Source: Betaproteobacteria bacterium
GTDB taxonomy: Bacteria; Pseudomonadota; Gammaproteobacteria; Burkholderiales; Burkholderiaceae_D
Reading direction: 5' to 3'
Assembly: GCA_025362735.1 (NCBI GenBank)
Contig: JANYFL010000040.1
Location: 1 to 64,000 of the forward strand
Length of the DNA stretch: 64,000 nucleotides
Part shown: positions 9,317 to 18,753 of the stretch, piece after piece
How the letters are laid out: every line of letters starts with the position of its first letter
Numbering within the stretch: the stretch's first letter is position 1
Notes under the pieces: model-generated
The model's input: only the letters and a program-made list of their open reading frames with translations
Told to the model about the DNA's origin: nothing
Databases searched by the model: none
Position numbers and translations under genes: made by a program

Positions 9317-9393
9317 GTCATTCCCGCGAAGGCGGGAATCCATTTTGAATTAAAACCAAAATTAACCTGGATTCCCGCCTTCGCGGGAATGAC
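9317..9393. repeat. paired palindromic extragenic repeat (GTCATTCCCGCG type), copy 1
   Basis: Two arms of 26 bp in inverted orientation, GTCATTCCCGCG...GGGAATCCA and its complement, flank about 25 bp of AT-rich spacer. Each arm also contains an inner palindrome (TTCCCGC/GCGGGAA). A second copy lies at 61488-61566. This is a common type of dispersed intergenic repeat in proteobacteria, and it lies between two minus-strand genes. Confidence 0.85.
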
Positions 9394-9431
9394 AACCCTG
9401 GGTTACTGCTCAGGAAGTACGCGCTTTGAAA

Positions 9432-10088
9432 CTAATCGACCAGCTGATTTTTGATCGCGTAATGCGTCAACTCGGCATTATTTTTGAGCTTCATTTTTTC
9501 CAGCGAGCGTGTGCGGTACATGCTTACGGTTTTTACTGAAAGTGACAGTTCTTCCGCAATGTCTCCGACTGATTTGCCCGATGCAATCATGATCAAGGTT
9601 TGGTATTCCCGGTCGGACAGGGTTTCGTGCGGCGGTGTCTCGTTATCGTTGCCAATCTGGTTGGCCAAGGCCTCAGCCAGCGCAGGACTGATGTGTTTGC
9701 GTCCTGATGCAACTTGCCGGATGGCGGTGACGAGTTCGGTTGGAGCACTTTGCTTGTTGAGATAACCCGACGCTCCTGCTTTGATGGCCCGAATTGCATA
9801 TTGATCTTCACGGTGCATGGACAACATCAACACTGCGATTTTCGGATATTCCTTCTTGATTTGCTTCAGCAGCTCAATGCCACTACGGTCGGGTAGGGAA
9901 ATATCGAGCAGCATCGCATGGCATGGCGTTGAGCGCACCAGCTTGATTGCATCTGCGGCAGATTCGGCCGAGCCAGAGACAATGATGTCTTCGGTCGTGG
10001 CCAGAATCTGCTTGAGACCTTCGCGCACAATCGCGTGATCGTCGGCAATCAAGACTCGAATAGGGTGGGGCAGACCGTTCACGCTCAT
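9432..10088 (-). CDS. NarL/FixJ-family response regulator
   Basis: 218 residues. The receiver domain has the acidic pair DD (16-17), phospho-acceptor Asp62 in MLLDISLPDRSG and the conserved Lys in SGYLNKQS. The LuxR-type helix-turn-helix (about 152-215) contains LSDREYQTLIMIASGKSV and SVKTVSMYRTR. It overlaps the upstream histidine kinase gene by 4 bp, so the two form a cognate pair. The target genes are unknown; no operator was recognised. It is close to UhpA/DegU-like regulators and lies next to flagellar and c-di-GMP genes. Confidence 0.93.
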   Translation of the reverse strand: MSVNGLPHPIRVLIADDHAIVREGLKQILATTEDIIVSGSAESAADAIKLVRSTPCHAMLLDISLPDRSGIELLKQIKKEYPKIAVLMLSMHREDQYAIRAIKAGASGYLNKQSAPTELVTAIRQVASGRKHISPALAEALANQIGNDNETPPHETLSDREYQTLIMIASGKSVGDIAEELSLSVKTVSMYRTRSLEKMKLKNNAELTHYAIKNQLVD

Positions 10089-11563
10089 GTTGGTTCCAGA
10101 GAAATATTGAACGTCACGGTGGTGCCGCCACGCGCACCGGTGGTAATGCTCAGTTCACCACCCAGTGCGATGGCACGCTCAGCCATGCCACGCAAGCCGA
10201 ATGAATTGGGTTTGAGCCGGTCTTTCTTGGTCATGCCACGGCCATCGTCACTAATGACCAGTTGAACATTTTCATCATCCTGAGTGAGCTGCACCGTGAC
10301 CTGACTGGCCTGGGCGTGTTTGCCGACATTGGTCAGAGTCTCCTGGAAGATGCGGAACATCGCAATCGCCTGCTCGGCGCTGAGGTCGATTTCTTCCACA
10401 TTCGAGGTGACATCGCAGGGGATGCCGACCTGTTTTTCGAATTCACGGGCTTGCCAGTTGATGGCTTCGACAATCCCCAGATCGAGAATGCTGGGTCGCA
10501 GATCACGCGAGATACGATGCGCTGCTTCGAAGGTGCGGTCAACCAGTGCGTTGACATAGCTGATTTTCTGCTCCAGCGCCTTGTTTTCTTCGGTCGTGGA
10601 GTTCTGTTGCGACAAACTGGTCAGGGCCATTTTGATGGCGGTGAGGTTGCCTCCCAGATCATCATGAATTTCGCGCGCGATTCGGGCCTGCACCTGTTCC
10701 TTGACGTTCTGCATGTGCGAGGTCAGTTCGGCCAATTGCTGGCGCGAACGCGCCATTTCCGCCTGCTGTTCCTTGCTCTGCGTGATGTTGGTCATAATCC
10801 CGTCCCACTGGAGATCTCCATTCTCAAGCAGCCGTGGTTTGGAGCGCACGTTGATCCACTTCACATCTTCCCAGCCGTCGACTGAAATGCGGCCTTCCCA
10901 GTTCCAAGCGCTCATGTCAGCCGCAGATTTGCGCATCGACTCGATGTAGGAGGGCAAATCCTCAGGCAGGATCAGCGAGTTGAAACGTGCAGGCTCCTGC
11001 GTTAAGGCGACTTCATCGATGCCAAGCAGAGCGTGACAGTGTTCGCTCAAATAAAGATAAGCCAGGCTGCCATCCTTGCGCTGCTGGAACTGATAAACCA
11101 GTCCGGGAGCATTGGAAACCATCGCGCGAAAGCGGACTTCGCTGAGCTCCAGGCTACGTGTCAGGTTTTCATGGTCACTGATGTCATAGCCAACGGCGAT
11201 CAGGGCCTGTACATCTTCATGACCATCGTCTTCGACCTGAAAAAAACGCAACTTTATAGGATAGGTTGAGCCATCTTTACGGATGTGCGTTGTTTTCAAA
11301 ACAACGTTTTTTCTCTTCCCCTCATCAATCGGTTTCAGAACCTGTTTGAGCGTGGCGGCATCAAGGCCTGGGGCGATATCAAACAAATACATCTTGTTGA
11401 GTGCCTTGGCTGAATAATTCAGATTCGTGCGTGCCGCTTCGTTGGCCTGCAGATACCGCATGCTGTTACGGTCGATGACGTAAACTTCATTGAACGACGA
11501 CTGCATCACAGCCTCAAGCCATTCGCTGGGCATCAGTGCTACAGGTTCCTGTCTCGCATTCAT
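10085..11563 (-). CDS. cytoplasmic PAS-domain sensor histidine kinase (NarX/DegS type)
   Basis: 492 residues, with no signal peptide or membrane segments. Two PAS domains occupy about 12-130 and 140-262. A HisKA_3 dimerisation domain follows with REIHDDLGGNLTAIK, phospho-acceptor His300. The HATPase domain shows the N-box IFQETLTNVGKHAQA and the G-box DDGRGM. Because the sensing region is cytoplasmic, the signal is probably intracellular (redox, ligand or gas); no haem or flavin ligand can be assigned. The stop codon overlaps the start of the response regulator. Confidence 0.92.
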   Translation of the reverse strand: MNARQEPVALMPSEWLEAVMQSSFNEVYVIDRNSMRYLQANEAARTNLNYSAKALNKMYLFDIAPGLDAATLKQVLKPIDEGKRKNVVLKTTHIRKDGSTYPIKLRFFQVEDDGHEDVQALIAVGYDISDHENLTRSLELSEVRFRAMVSNAPGLVYQFQQRKDGSLAYLYLSEHCHALLGIDEVALTQEPARFNSLILPEDLPSYIESMRKSAADMSAWNWEGRISVDGWEDVKWINVRSKPRLLENGDLQWDGIMTNITQSKEQQAEMARSRQQLAELTSHMQNVKEQVQARIAREIHDDLGGNLTAIKMALTSLSQQNSTTEENKALEQKISYVNALVDRTFEAAHRISRDLRPSILDLGIVEAINWQAREFEKQVGIPCDVTSNVEEIDLSAEQAIAMFRIFQETLTNVGKHAQASQVTVQLTQDDENVQLVISDDGRGMTKKDRLKPNSFGLRGMAERAIALGGELSITTGARGGTTVTFNISLEPT

Positions 11564-11802
11564 GGAATTCTCAATCGAGCTTTGAATTTTTCACCTACAC
11601 AGTTTCAGCAATTGCCAGTCTTCACTGAATGGACTTGATTGATATGCTGATGCAGGTTCGACGCGTTGATTATAGTGCCCTGCAACCTTAGCGTGAATAT
11701 AAGTTGCCCGACTGACCACAAACAGATGCCGGGTTTGCGATGAGTGTTGCATTCTGCGAGAATCGCCCCCCTACTGACGCTGCGTCCTTTTTGTCCTAAA
11801 CC

Positions 11803-13221
11803 ATGTCACAAGCAAGTCCTTCTTCTTTCCCGAATGGTGTTCGAACACGGTTTGCTCCGTCACCGACTGGTTATTTGCACCTCGGCGGAGCCCGTACGGC
11901 CTTGTTTGCCTGGGCCTTTGCACGACACCATCGCGGCACTTTCATTTTGCGCATTGAAGATACCGATGTCGAGCGATCCACCCCTGAAGCGGTACAGGCG
12001 ATTCTGGACGGCATGCAATGGCTGGATCTAGGGCACGATGAAGGGCCTTTCTATCAAATGCAGCGCATGCCACGCTATCGCGAAGTGGTGGCGCGCATGC
12101 TTGCCGAGGGCAAGGCTTATCACTGCTATGCCTCGCCTGTCGAACTGGATGCGATGCGAGAGGCCCAGCGCGCGCGTGGTGAAAAACCCCGCTATGACGG
12201 ACGCTGGCGTCCCGAGCCGGGCAAGCAATTACCAAATCCGCCGGAAGGCATCAATCCGGTTGTGCGCTTCCGCAACCCGCTTGATGGCGAAGTGAGTTGG
12301 AATGATCTGGTCAAGGGCCCGATCACGATTTCCAATCAGGAAATGGATGATCTCATCATCGCCCGCGCCGATGGAACGCCGACCTACAATTTTTGTGTTT
12401 GCGTGGATGATCATGACATGGCGATTACGCACGTGATTCGCGGCGATGATCATGTCAACAATACGCCGCGCCAGATCAATATCCTGCGGGCTCTGGGAGC
12501 TGAGTTACCCACTTACGGCCATGTGCCGATGATTCTCGGCCCCGACGGTGAAAAATTGTCCAAGCGCCATGGCGCCGTCAGCGTGATGCAATATGCTGAA
12601 GACGGTTATCTGCCCGAAGCGATGATCAATTATCTGGCGCGGCTGGGCTGGAGTCACGGCGACGACGAACTCTTTACCCGTGAGCAGCTCATCGAGTGGT
12701 TTGATGTCGATCACCTGACCAAGTCAGCTGCTCAGTGGGACCCAAAAAAACTCGCCTGGGTCAATAATCACTACATCAAGCTGGCCGACAATCAGCGCCT
12801 GGCTGATCTGGTGCGCCCGCGAATCGTCGCTATTTACGGATCCATTGAAAGTGGACCGCCGCTGGATCAGGTTGTGGCTTTGATGAAGGATCGCTGCGAA
12901 ACACTGGTGCAACTCGCCGAAGCCTCCTTGCTGTTCTATCACCCCTATCAAGTGGATGCTGCACTGAAGGCGGAACACATTTCCGAAACGATCAAGCCCG
13001 TGTTGCAGGACTTTGCAGCTCAGGCTGAGGCCATTGAATGGAAACGCGAGTCGATTCAGGCATTAATTAAATCGGTGCTCGCCAAGCATGGATTGAAAAT
13101 GCCACAACTAGCCGTGCCCTTGCGTGTTCTCGTGACTGGTCGCACCCAAACGCCTTCGGTGGATGCAGTGCTGGAATTGTTCGGGCGGGATGTAGTGTTG
13201 GAACGTGTTCGTTCGGCTTGA
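11803..13221 (+). CDS. gltX: glutamyl-tRNA synthetase
   Basis: 472 residues, class I aminoacyl-tRNA synthetase. It charges tRNA-Glu (and, in non-discriminating forms, tRNA-Gln). The HIGH-type motif occurs in [20 protein letters not shown] near the start and the KMSKS-type motif as EKLSKRHG. The length matches the family. The start at 11803 (MSQASPSS) leaves about 15 residues before the catalytic fold, slightly more than E. coli. It is transcribed away from the histidine kinase gene. Confidence 0.96.
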   Translation: MSQASPSSFPNGVRTRFAPSPTGYLHLGGARTALFAWAFARHHRGTFILRIEDTDVERSTPEAVQAILDGMQWLDLGHDEGPFYQMQRMPRYREVVARMLAEGKAYHCYASPVELDAMREAQRARGEKPRYDGRWRPEPGKQLPNPPEGINPVVRFRNPLDGEVSWNDLVKGPITISNQEMDDLIIARADGTPTYNFCVCVDDHDMAITHVIRGDDHVNNTPRQINILRALGAELPTYGHVPMILGPDGEKLSKRHGAVSVMQYAEDGYLPEAMINYLARLGWSHGDDELFTREQLIEWFDVDHLTKSAAQWDPKKLAWVNNHYIKLADNQRLADLVRPRIVAIYGSIESGPPLDQVVALMKDRCETLVQLAEASLLFYHPYQVDAALKAEHISETIKPVLQDFAAQAEAIEWKRESIQALIKSVLAKHGLKMPQLAVPLRVLVTGRTQTPSVDAVLELFGRDVVLERVRSA

Positions 13222-13230
13222 AGAAAAACC

Positions 13231-13257
13231 AGCAGCAATGCTGCTATTTTAAGTTTT
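13231..13257 (+). terminator. weak terminator-like hairpin after gltX
   Basis: AGCAG-CAATG-CTGCT followed by ATTTTAAGTTTTT starts ten bases after the gltX stop. The stem is short, so termination would be partial. A TATAAT at 13264-13269 just downstream could be the -10 element for rpmB, although no good -35 element is seen. Confidence 0.35.
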
Positions 13258-13359
13258 TCCGGTTATAATCACAGGCTTTGCGGTAGTTCTCATTCAAGTA
13301 TTGAATATTGGGTTAGAACAGCCGCCTTCATCAACTTTTAGCAATTTGGAGTGCTGATC

Positions 13360-13593
13360 ATGGCACGCGTCTGTCAAGTTACCGGGAAAAAGCCGATGTC
13401 TGGCAACAATGTTTCCCATGCCAACAATAAAACCAAACGCCGTTTTCTGCCCAATCTGCAGAATCGCCGTTTCTGGGTCGAAAGCGAAAATCGCTGGGTC
13501 AGCCTGCGTTTGACCAATGCCGGTCTGCGTACCATTGACAAGAATGGCATTGATGCTGTTCTGGTTGATTTGCGCGCTCGTGGCGAAATCTGA
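13360..13593 (+). CDS. rpmB: 50S ribosomal protein L28
   Basis: 77 residues, beginning [20 protein letters not shown], the invariant L28 N-terminus. I used the ATG at 13360 rather than an in-frame ATG three codons earlier because all L28 proteins start MxRVC. It includes the RRFLPNLQ segment and ends LRARGEI. It forms an operon with rpmG 13 bp downstream, the normal arrangement. Confidence 0.97.
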   Translation: MARVCQVTGKKPMSGNNVSHANNKTKRRFLPNLQNRRFWVESENRWVSLRLTNAGLRTIDKNGIDAVLVDLRARGEI

Positions 13594-13606
13594 GGAGTAG
13601 CGAATC

Positions 13607-13762
13607 ATGCGTGACAAGATCAAGCTCGAATCGACCGCAGGTACCGGTCATTTCTACACCACCACCAAGAACAAGAAGACCATGCCTGAAAAAATGGAGA
13701 TCAAGAAATTTGATCCCGTTGCCCGCAAGCATGTGGCTTACAAAGAAACCAAGATCAAATAA
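13607..13762 (+). CDS. rpmG: 50S ribosomal protein L33
   Basis: A short gene of 51 codons, [20 protein letters not shown] to ETKIK. It has the GTGHFYTT and TKNKK(T)[12 protein letters not shown] features of L33. This is the cysteine-free form (no CxxC zinc motifs), so it does not depend on zinc. GAGGAG overlapping the rpmB stop codon serves as the ribosome-binding site. A strong terminator follows. Confidence 0.97.
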   Translation: MRDKIKLESTAGTGHFYTTTKNKKTMPEKMEIKKFDPVARKHVAYKETKIK

Positions 13763-13778
13763 GTCATTTGATCCCAAC

Positions 13779-13808
13779 AAAAAAGCCCGCATTTTGCGGG
13801 CTTTTTTG
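13779..13808 (+). terminator. rho-independent terminator of rpmBG
   Basis: AAAAAGCCCGC, loop ATTTT, GCGGGCTTTTTT. With A-runs on one side and T-runs on the other it could work in both directions, serving also the convergent desaturase gene. Confidence 0.92.
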
Positions 13809-13839
13809 TTTGTGGATTTCTCCACGAAATGCGATTTAA

Positions 13840-15054
13840 CTAGGCATAGCTCCGTAGTCGCAGACTAAACTCCTGTAGTGATCGAATGCCGCTTTCCTCG
13901 GCGCGCTTACACCAATCCTGCAACTGAACCAGCAACTGCTCACGAGTAGCACTGGAACGTTCCCAGATGGCCATCAATTCACTGCGCATTTGATGAATTT
14001 TGGCCAAGACATGGCTGTGTTCCAATGCCTCCGAAACCTTAATGCGATGCTCTTCGGGTAGCTGTTCGATGTCCCGGTGCAACCATTTGCGTGCCAGTTG
14101 TACTCGGGCTAGTTTCATCTCAGCCAACTTGTCTGCTGAAGCGGTTTTCAGATGAGCGACTTCATCACGGTAGGCTTGCTTGATCGACTTGGCAAACTTG
14201 GCCATGACATCGTAGCGATTGGCAATCACCGCCTGAAGATTTTCGAGATCAACATGCGGGCGTGGCATCTCGAACTTGGGCTTTGGCGCGACTTTCTTGA
14301 TCGTTGCCAGTTTGAGCGCGGACAGGATGCGGATATACATCCAGCCAATATCAAATTCATACCACTTGCTCGACAGCTTGGCTGAAGTCGCATAGGTGTG
14401 ATGGTTGTTATGCAGTTCTTCACCGCCGATCAAGATGCCCCAAGGGATAACATTGCGACTGGCATCGGCGCAGTCGAAATTGCGATAGCCCCAGTAGTGG
14501 CCGATGCCATTGATGACACCAGCAGCCAGCAAGGGAATCCAGATCATCTGCACAGCCCAGACCGTGGTACCCGCGCCGAGGCCGAAGAAAATCCAGTCCA
14601 GCACCAGCATGATGCCAGCACCTTGCCAACGGAAGCGACTATAGACATTGTGTTCGAGCCAGTCATCGGGCGTGCCATGACCATACTTTTCGAGAGTTTC
14701 GACGTTTGCCGCTTCGATACGATAGAGTTCAGCGCCTTGCCAGAACACCTTCTTGATGCCACGGGTTTGCGGGCTATGCGGGTCTTCTTCGGTTTCGCAT
14801 TTGGCGTGGTGCTTGCGGTGAATCGCCGCCCAATCTTTGGTTTGCATACCGGTCGCAAGCCACAGCCAGAGCCGGAAAAAGTGAGCCGGAATCGGATGCA
14901 AGTCCAGAGCACGATGTGCCTGGCAGCGATGCAGATAAATCGTCACGCCCGCAATCGTGACATGCGTCATGACCAGCGTTGCTACAACGATTTTCCAGAC
15001 TGGCCAGGCAAGAACGCCATGAATCAGGAAATTGAGCGCCTCAGTAGGGATCAT
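13840..15054 (-). CDS. membrane fatty-acid (acyl-CoA/acyl-lipid) desaturase
   Basis: 404 residues. Three histidine boxes bind the di-iron centre: HRCQAH at 42-47, HRKHH at 79-83 and HNNHH at 215-219. Hydrophobic stretches at about 20-40, 55-70 and 145-185 give the usual membrane topology. The catalytic fold ends near residue 245. The remaining 160 residues are a charged, helical tail ending LQEFSLRLRSYA. As far as I recall, long tails of this kind occur in betaproteobacterial homologues, so it is probably a lineage feature rather than a fusion. The expected role is introduction of a cis double bond (delta-9 type) to adjust membrane fluidity. It lies downstream of an MscS channel gene. Confidence 0.88.
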   Translation of the reverse strand: MIPTEALNFLIHGVLAWPVWKIVVATLVMTHVTIAGVTIYLHRCQAHRALDLHPIPAHFFRLWLWLATGMQTKDWAAIHRKHHAKCETEEDPHSPQTRGIKKVFWQGAELYRIEAANVETLEKYGHGTPDDWLEHNVYSRFRWQGAGIMLVLDWIFFGLGAGTTVWAVQMIWIPLLAAGVINGIGHYWGYRNFDCADASRNVIPWGILIGGEELHNNHHTYATSAKLSSKWYEFDIGWMYIRILSALKLATIKKVAPKPKFEMPRPHVDLENLQAVIANRYDVMAKFAKSIKQAYRDEVAHLKTASADKLAEMKLARVQLARKWLHRDIEQLPEEHRIKVSEALEHSHVLAKIHQMRSELMAIWERSSATREQLLVQLQDWCKRAEESGIRSLQEFSLRLRSYA

Positions 15055-15098
15055 GTAACTCCAATATTATGCGAACAAAATTAAGTCTAAGCTATTGA

Positions 15099-16481
15099 TT
15101 ATAATTCAGTATTACTTTTTGCGGCAGAATCTTTCAGAGACTTGAGCAGCACTTGATGATCTTCAGCAGTCTGAAGCTGTAAGCGCACATCACGCTGAGG
15201 ATAAGGAATCTGAATGCCAGCTTCTTGGAATGAAGCGAGTATGAGCAAATTGACTTCTGAACGCAGAACAAGCGTTCCTTTTTCCGGATCTGCAACGCTG
15301 AAAATCAGATCGATATCCAGCCCGTCTGCTGCAAAATTGACCAGACTGGCCAAGGGTGCGGGATCCTTCAATACTCTTTCCTGGCTACTGGCAGCTTGAA
15401 TCATCAATTGCATAGCCAGTTTCACATCGCTGTCATAACTGATCTGAATTCTTTGCGTGACATTGATGTGTTTGCCCGCACTACTATGGTTTTGTACCGG
15501 CTGGCTGACCAGCAACTCGTTGGGAATAATGGCTTCCGTGGCATCGAATGAGCGCACAACGGTATAGCGAGTTCGGATCTGGGTCACAGTGCCAAAGTAC
15601 TTATCGACCGTGATCCGGTCGCCCAGTCGCAGGCTACGATCCAACAGGATGATGAAGCCGCTGGCGTAATTGCTCGCGATACGCTGCAGGCCCAAGCCGA
15701 GACCGACACCGAGTGCACCACCAAATACGGACAGCACGCCGAGCGGGATGCCAACGACTTCCAGACTGACCAGTATGGCAATCAGGATCAGGACTGCGCG
15801 ACCAATGCGGGACAAAACCAACTGCAGGCTGCTGTCGATCTCAGCCGTGCCCATCAGTCGATCTTCCAGAGAGGCGCCTGCCCAGAGTGCTGCGATCAAG
15901 GTGACGATGACCCAGAATGTGGCTGTAGCGATTTGCCAAACCGAAATCTCAGTCTTACCGAAGGCAAACTGGATCTCTTCCAGAGTTTGCATGGTTTCCG
16001 GCAACAAGCCCGTGAGATGCAAGGCCACGACACTCCAGACCAGAATCTGAAAGATGCGCTCAAACGCTGCCAGCACACCGCTGGGTTTGAAGATGCGTCG
16101 TATCGCGTAAAAGACAAGGCGGATCACCGCCCCTGAAAACATGACGACAGCAGCGATCTGCAAGAGATGCGTTTGATGTTTCCAGGCTGTGAGGACACGT
16201 GAGGCCACCAAAAGCAGGAGCCAGCTCAAAGTTGGAAACAGGATGACCCGAATTCCAGCGGATCCAGTACGCAAATGCTCTGCGGCAGCAGCGTTGCCTC
16301 TGGTGGCAACCGTCTCGGCGTATTGATCCGCTCTCGTGCGAATGCGCCCACGTAGCCAGTGCGAGATGAATAAACTGATTAACAGGCAAACGGCGATTGC
16401 ACCGATTTGCCAGAATACCAACGGGTTTTGTAATTCTTCCCAGACGTTGGGAAGCAGATCATTTAGTCCTTGATCATTCAT
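15099..16481 (-). CDS. MscS-family small-conductance mechanosensitive channel
   Basis: 460 residues. About five hydrophobic segments occupy the first 280 residues. The pore-lining helix is glycine/alanine-patterned (LGVLSVFGGALGVGLGLGLQ), followed by ASNYASGFIILLDRSLRLGD, the signature entry to the cytoplasmic beta domain, and TRYTVVRSFDATEAIIPNE. It opens under membrane tension to release solutes on osmotic downshock. It is larger than E. coli MscS (286), with extra N-terminal helices. It overlaps the upstream methyltransferase gene by 8 bp. Confidence 0.9.
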   Translation of the reverse strand: MNDQGLNDLLPNVWEELQNPLVFWQIGAIAVCLLISLFISHWLRGRIRTRADQYAETVATRGNAAAAEHLRTGSAGIRVILFPTLSWLLLLVASRVLTAWKHQTHLLQIAAVVMFSGAVIRLVFYAIRRIFKPSGVLAAFERIFQILVWSVVALHLTGLLPETMQTLEEIQFAFGKTEISVWQIATATFWVIVTLIAALWAGASLEDRLMGTAEIDSSLQLVLSRIGRAVLILIAILVSLEVVGIPLGVLSVFGGALGVGLGLGLQRIASNYASGFIILLDRSLRLGDRITVDKYFGTVTQIRTRYTVVRSFDATEAIIPNELLVSQPVQNHSSAGKHINVTQRIQISYDSDVKLAMQLMIQAASSQERVLKDPAPLASLVNFAADGLDIDLIFSVADPEKGTLVLRSEVNLLILASFQEAGIQIPYPQRDVRLQLQTAEDHQVLLKSLKDSAAKSNTEL

Positions 16482-17778
16482 CGGTCTTCGGAGTGGTTTC
16501 GGGTTGAGTGCTGATTGGGGATGACTGGCGTTGCATCACCGCAGCGAAAAAACCATCGGTGCCGTGACGATGCGGCAGCAATTCGAGCATCGGACCAGTA
16601 TCCAATGGGATCTGCTGACTACGCAAGATTTCGGCAGCATTGAGCAACAAAAATTCCGGGTGCTTGGCGAGAAAGCCATCGACGATTTGCCGGTTTTCCT
16701 CGTTGAGCAAGCTGCACGTGGCATAGACCAGCCGTCCGCCTGGTTTCACCAGCTTGGACGCGGCGGTCAGAATGGCGCTCTGCTTTTCATTCATTTCGCG
16801 CACGCTCTGTGGCGTCTGGCGCCATTTCAGGTCGGGATTGCGTCGTAGGGTGCCCAGGCCGGAACAAGGCGCATCGACCAGCACACGATCCGCCTTCCCC
16901 GCCATGCGTTTGAGTTTGGGGTCGCGTTCACTGTCGATGACGACCGGATGCACGTTCGATAGCCCGCTGCGCGCCAGACGTGGTTTGAGATTGGCGAGGC
17001 GCTTGGCAGCGATGTCCAGTGCATACAATCGTCCGGTCGAGCGCATTAATGCACCTAGTGCCAAAGTCTTGCCGCCCGCACCGGCGCAGAAATCCACGAC
17101 CATTTCGCCACGCTTGGGTGCCAGCAGATGGGCCAGTAACTGACTGCCTTCATCCTGCACTTCGATGCCGCCATCGAGAAAAATGGCCAGTTTCTGCAGT
17201 GCCGGTTTACCTTTGAGACGTATACCCAGTGGTGCAAACGGCGTCGGCTCAGCTTCAACGCCGAGTGATTCCAGATTCGACAGCGCGTTCTCGCGGGTGG
17301 CTTTCAAGACGTTAGCGCGCAGATCCAGCGGGGCAGGGCGGTTTAGCGCGTTGCACAGTTGCTCAAGTTCGGTCTCATCAAAGCGCTGCTTGAGCACTTC
17401 GAACAGCCATTCCGGCAGATTGCAGCGGGTCTGGTAGGGCAGGGTGCTGCGCTCAACCGTTGCAATACGTTCCAGCCAGCCTGCTTCGGCGGGGCCCACT
17501 TTGGCAATCACCGCCTCCATGCCCGAGCCATAAGCCAGGCCCAACAAGGTCAGGCGCCGGGTCAACGTGCCGCTGCCGCTCTGGGCAAACTGGGCAAATT
17601 CGAGTTTGTGGCGCAATACCGCAAAGACTGCCTCGGCGACGGTTCCCCGGTCACGATGTCCGAGCTTGGGCTGATTGCGGAAATAACGGGTTGTGACCGC
17701 ATCCGCCGGGTGGGTGAAACGCAGCACATCCTCAAGTAAGGCTTCGGTGTGCTGGATGATGGCGGGATAAATACTCAA
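16474..17778 (-). CDS. RsmB/NOP-family rRNA (cytosine-C5) methyltransferase
   Basis: 434 residues. The SAM-binding motif is DFCAGAGGKTLAL (229-241). The two catalytic cysteines are present: Cys305 in DAPCSGLGTLRRNP and Cys355 in YATCSLLNEEN. The N-terminal 150 residues are a helical RNA-binding region. The family makes m5C in 16S rRNA (position 967 for RsmB itself). Betaproteobacteria often carry a second RsmB-like gene near purN, and fmt is not adjacent here, so I do not assign the symbol. It sits between purN and the MscS gene. Confidence 0.88.
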   Translation of the reverse strand: MSIYPAIIQHTEALLEDVLRFTHPADAVTTRYFRNQPKLGHRDRGTVAEAVFAVLRHKLEFAQFAQSGSGTLTRRLTLLGLAYGSGMEAVIAKVGPAEAGWLERIATVERSTLPYQTRCNLPEWLFEVLKQRFDETELEQLCNALNRPAPLDLRANVLKATRENALSNLESLGVEAEPTPFAPLGIRLKGKPALQKLAIFLDGGIEVQDEGSQLLAHLLAPKRGEMVVDFCAGAGGKTLALGALMRSTGRLYALDIAAKRLANLKPRLARSGLSNVHPVVIDSERDPKLKRMAGKADRVLVDAPCSGLGTLRRNPDLKWRQTPQSVREMNEKQSAILTAASKLVKPGGRLVYATCSLLNEENRQIVDGFLAKHPEFLLLNAAEILRSQQIPLDTGPMLELLPHRHGTDGFFAAVMQRQSSPISTQPETTPKTDE

Positions 17779-17850
17779 AATGGACTCGAATCTGAATGAT
17801 CGCGAAGGATCGTCAATGGTGATGCTGGCTTGGTCAGAATGCTGACCGGC

Positions 17851-18486
17851 TTATTGTGGAATGGTAGACGCAGATGAGAGGGACTCAGCTGCCTGTTGGT
17901 GCTCCGTTTGAACCGTAAAAAACTCGCGCACGACACGCGGATAAATCCGGTGTTCTTCCATCAAGACACGCGCGGCAAGAGTGGATTCGGTATCGCCTGC
18001 CAATACCGGCACCTTTGCCTGTGCCAGAAGCGGACCATGATCCAGCTCCGCCGTTACGAGATGAATGGTCACACCGTGTTCCTTTACCCCTGCATCCAAT
18101 GCGCGTTGATGCGTGTGCAGCCCTGGAAAAGCAGGTAGCAAAGAAGGGTGGATGTTGATCAGCCGCCCCGCATAGTGCTGTACAAAAGCAGGGGTCAATA
18201 CGCGCATGAAACCGGCGAGAACCACCAGATCGGGCTCATAGCGCTCGATACAATCGAGAAGGGATGCATCGAAAGCTTCACGGTTTGCGAAAGCTTTGTG
18301 GTCGACGACCGCAGTCGGAATGCCCTGTTCCTTCGCAAAGTTCAAACCCGCTGCATCGGGCCGATTGCTAATCACAGCGGCGATATGGATGCCAGGATGT
18401 GCCTGCCAATTTTCCTGTTGTGCCGACCGAACGATGGCTTCCATATTGCTGCCCCGGCCAGAAATCAGGATGACGACGTTTTTCAT
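17851..18486 (-). CDS. purN: phosphoribosylglycinamide formyltransferase (GART)
   Basis: 211 residues from the ATG at 18486. An in-frame GTG four codons earlier is possible, but the family starts MKNVVILISGRGSNM, so the ATG is preferred. It transfers the formyl group of 10-formyl-THF to GAR in purine synthesis. Motifs include ISGRGSNMEAI, the catalytic cluster AGFMRVLTPAFV...INIHPSLLPAFPG (His108-type histidine) and the aspartate in AELDHGPLL. Another purine gene, purL, lies at the far right of the window but is not linked. Confidence 0.95.
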   Translation of the reverse strand: MKNVVILISGRGSNMEAIVRSAQQENWQAHPGIHIAAVISNRPDAAGLNFAKEQGIPTAVVDHKAFANREAFDASLLDCIERYEPDLVVLAGFMRVLTPAFVQHYAGRLINIHPSLLPAFPGLHTHQRALDAGVKEHGVTIHLVTAELDHGPLLAQAKVPVLAGDTESTLAARVLMEEHRIYPRVVREFFTVQTEHQQAAESLSSASTIPQ

Positions 18487-18598
18487 GAGATTTTTCACTG
18501 GCGAATTTTATCACCCTGCTGAGTAGGTTCTCAGGGTCGAAGACCCGCGCGTTTATAATTCAAAACCTTTCACCAGTCGTTCTGCTACTTTACACATG

Positions 18599-18712
18599 AT
18601 CAAAACCTCTCCACACAGAGACACAGAGGCGCCGAGTTTCACAGAGAAAACCCTGAAGAAAATCTCTTGGGACTCTCTGTGCCCCTGTGTCTCTGTGTGG
18701 AGAGGTTTTGAT
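18599..18712. repeat. near-perfect long palindrome, ACACAGAG/CTCTGTGT family, copy 1
   Basis: Arms at 18599-18629 and 18682-18712 pair over 31 bp with one mismatch (ATCAAAACCTCTCCACACAG... and its complement). The centre, about 50 bp, holds a further smaller palindrome (CACAGAG / CTCTGTG). It lies between the divergent purN and ribF genes. Related copies are at 36774-36892, 54187-54305 and 62577-62704. Confidence 0.85.
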
Positions 18713-18753
18713 GTTCGATTGACCCGCTTACCCCGTTCACCCAAAGCTGACTG

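Noticed and set aside
13499-13825. Open frame antisense to rpmB-rpmG
   Set aside because: It runs opposite two certain ribosomal protein genes and across their terminator.
18553-18744. Short open frame of 63 codons between purN and ribF
   Set aside because: It lies entirely over the ACACAGAG palindrome, which produces open frames of this type.
18513-18753. FMN riboswitch upstream of ribF
   Set aside because: None of the conserved RFN-element segments is visible; the space is filled by a palindromic repeat.
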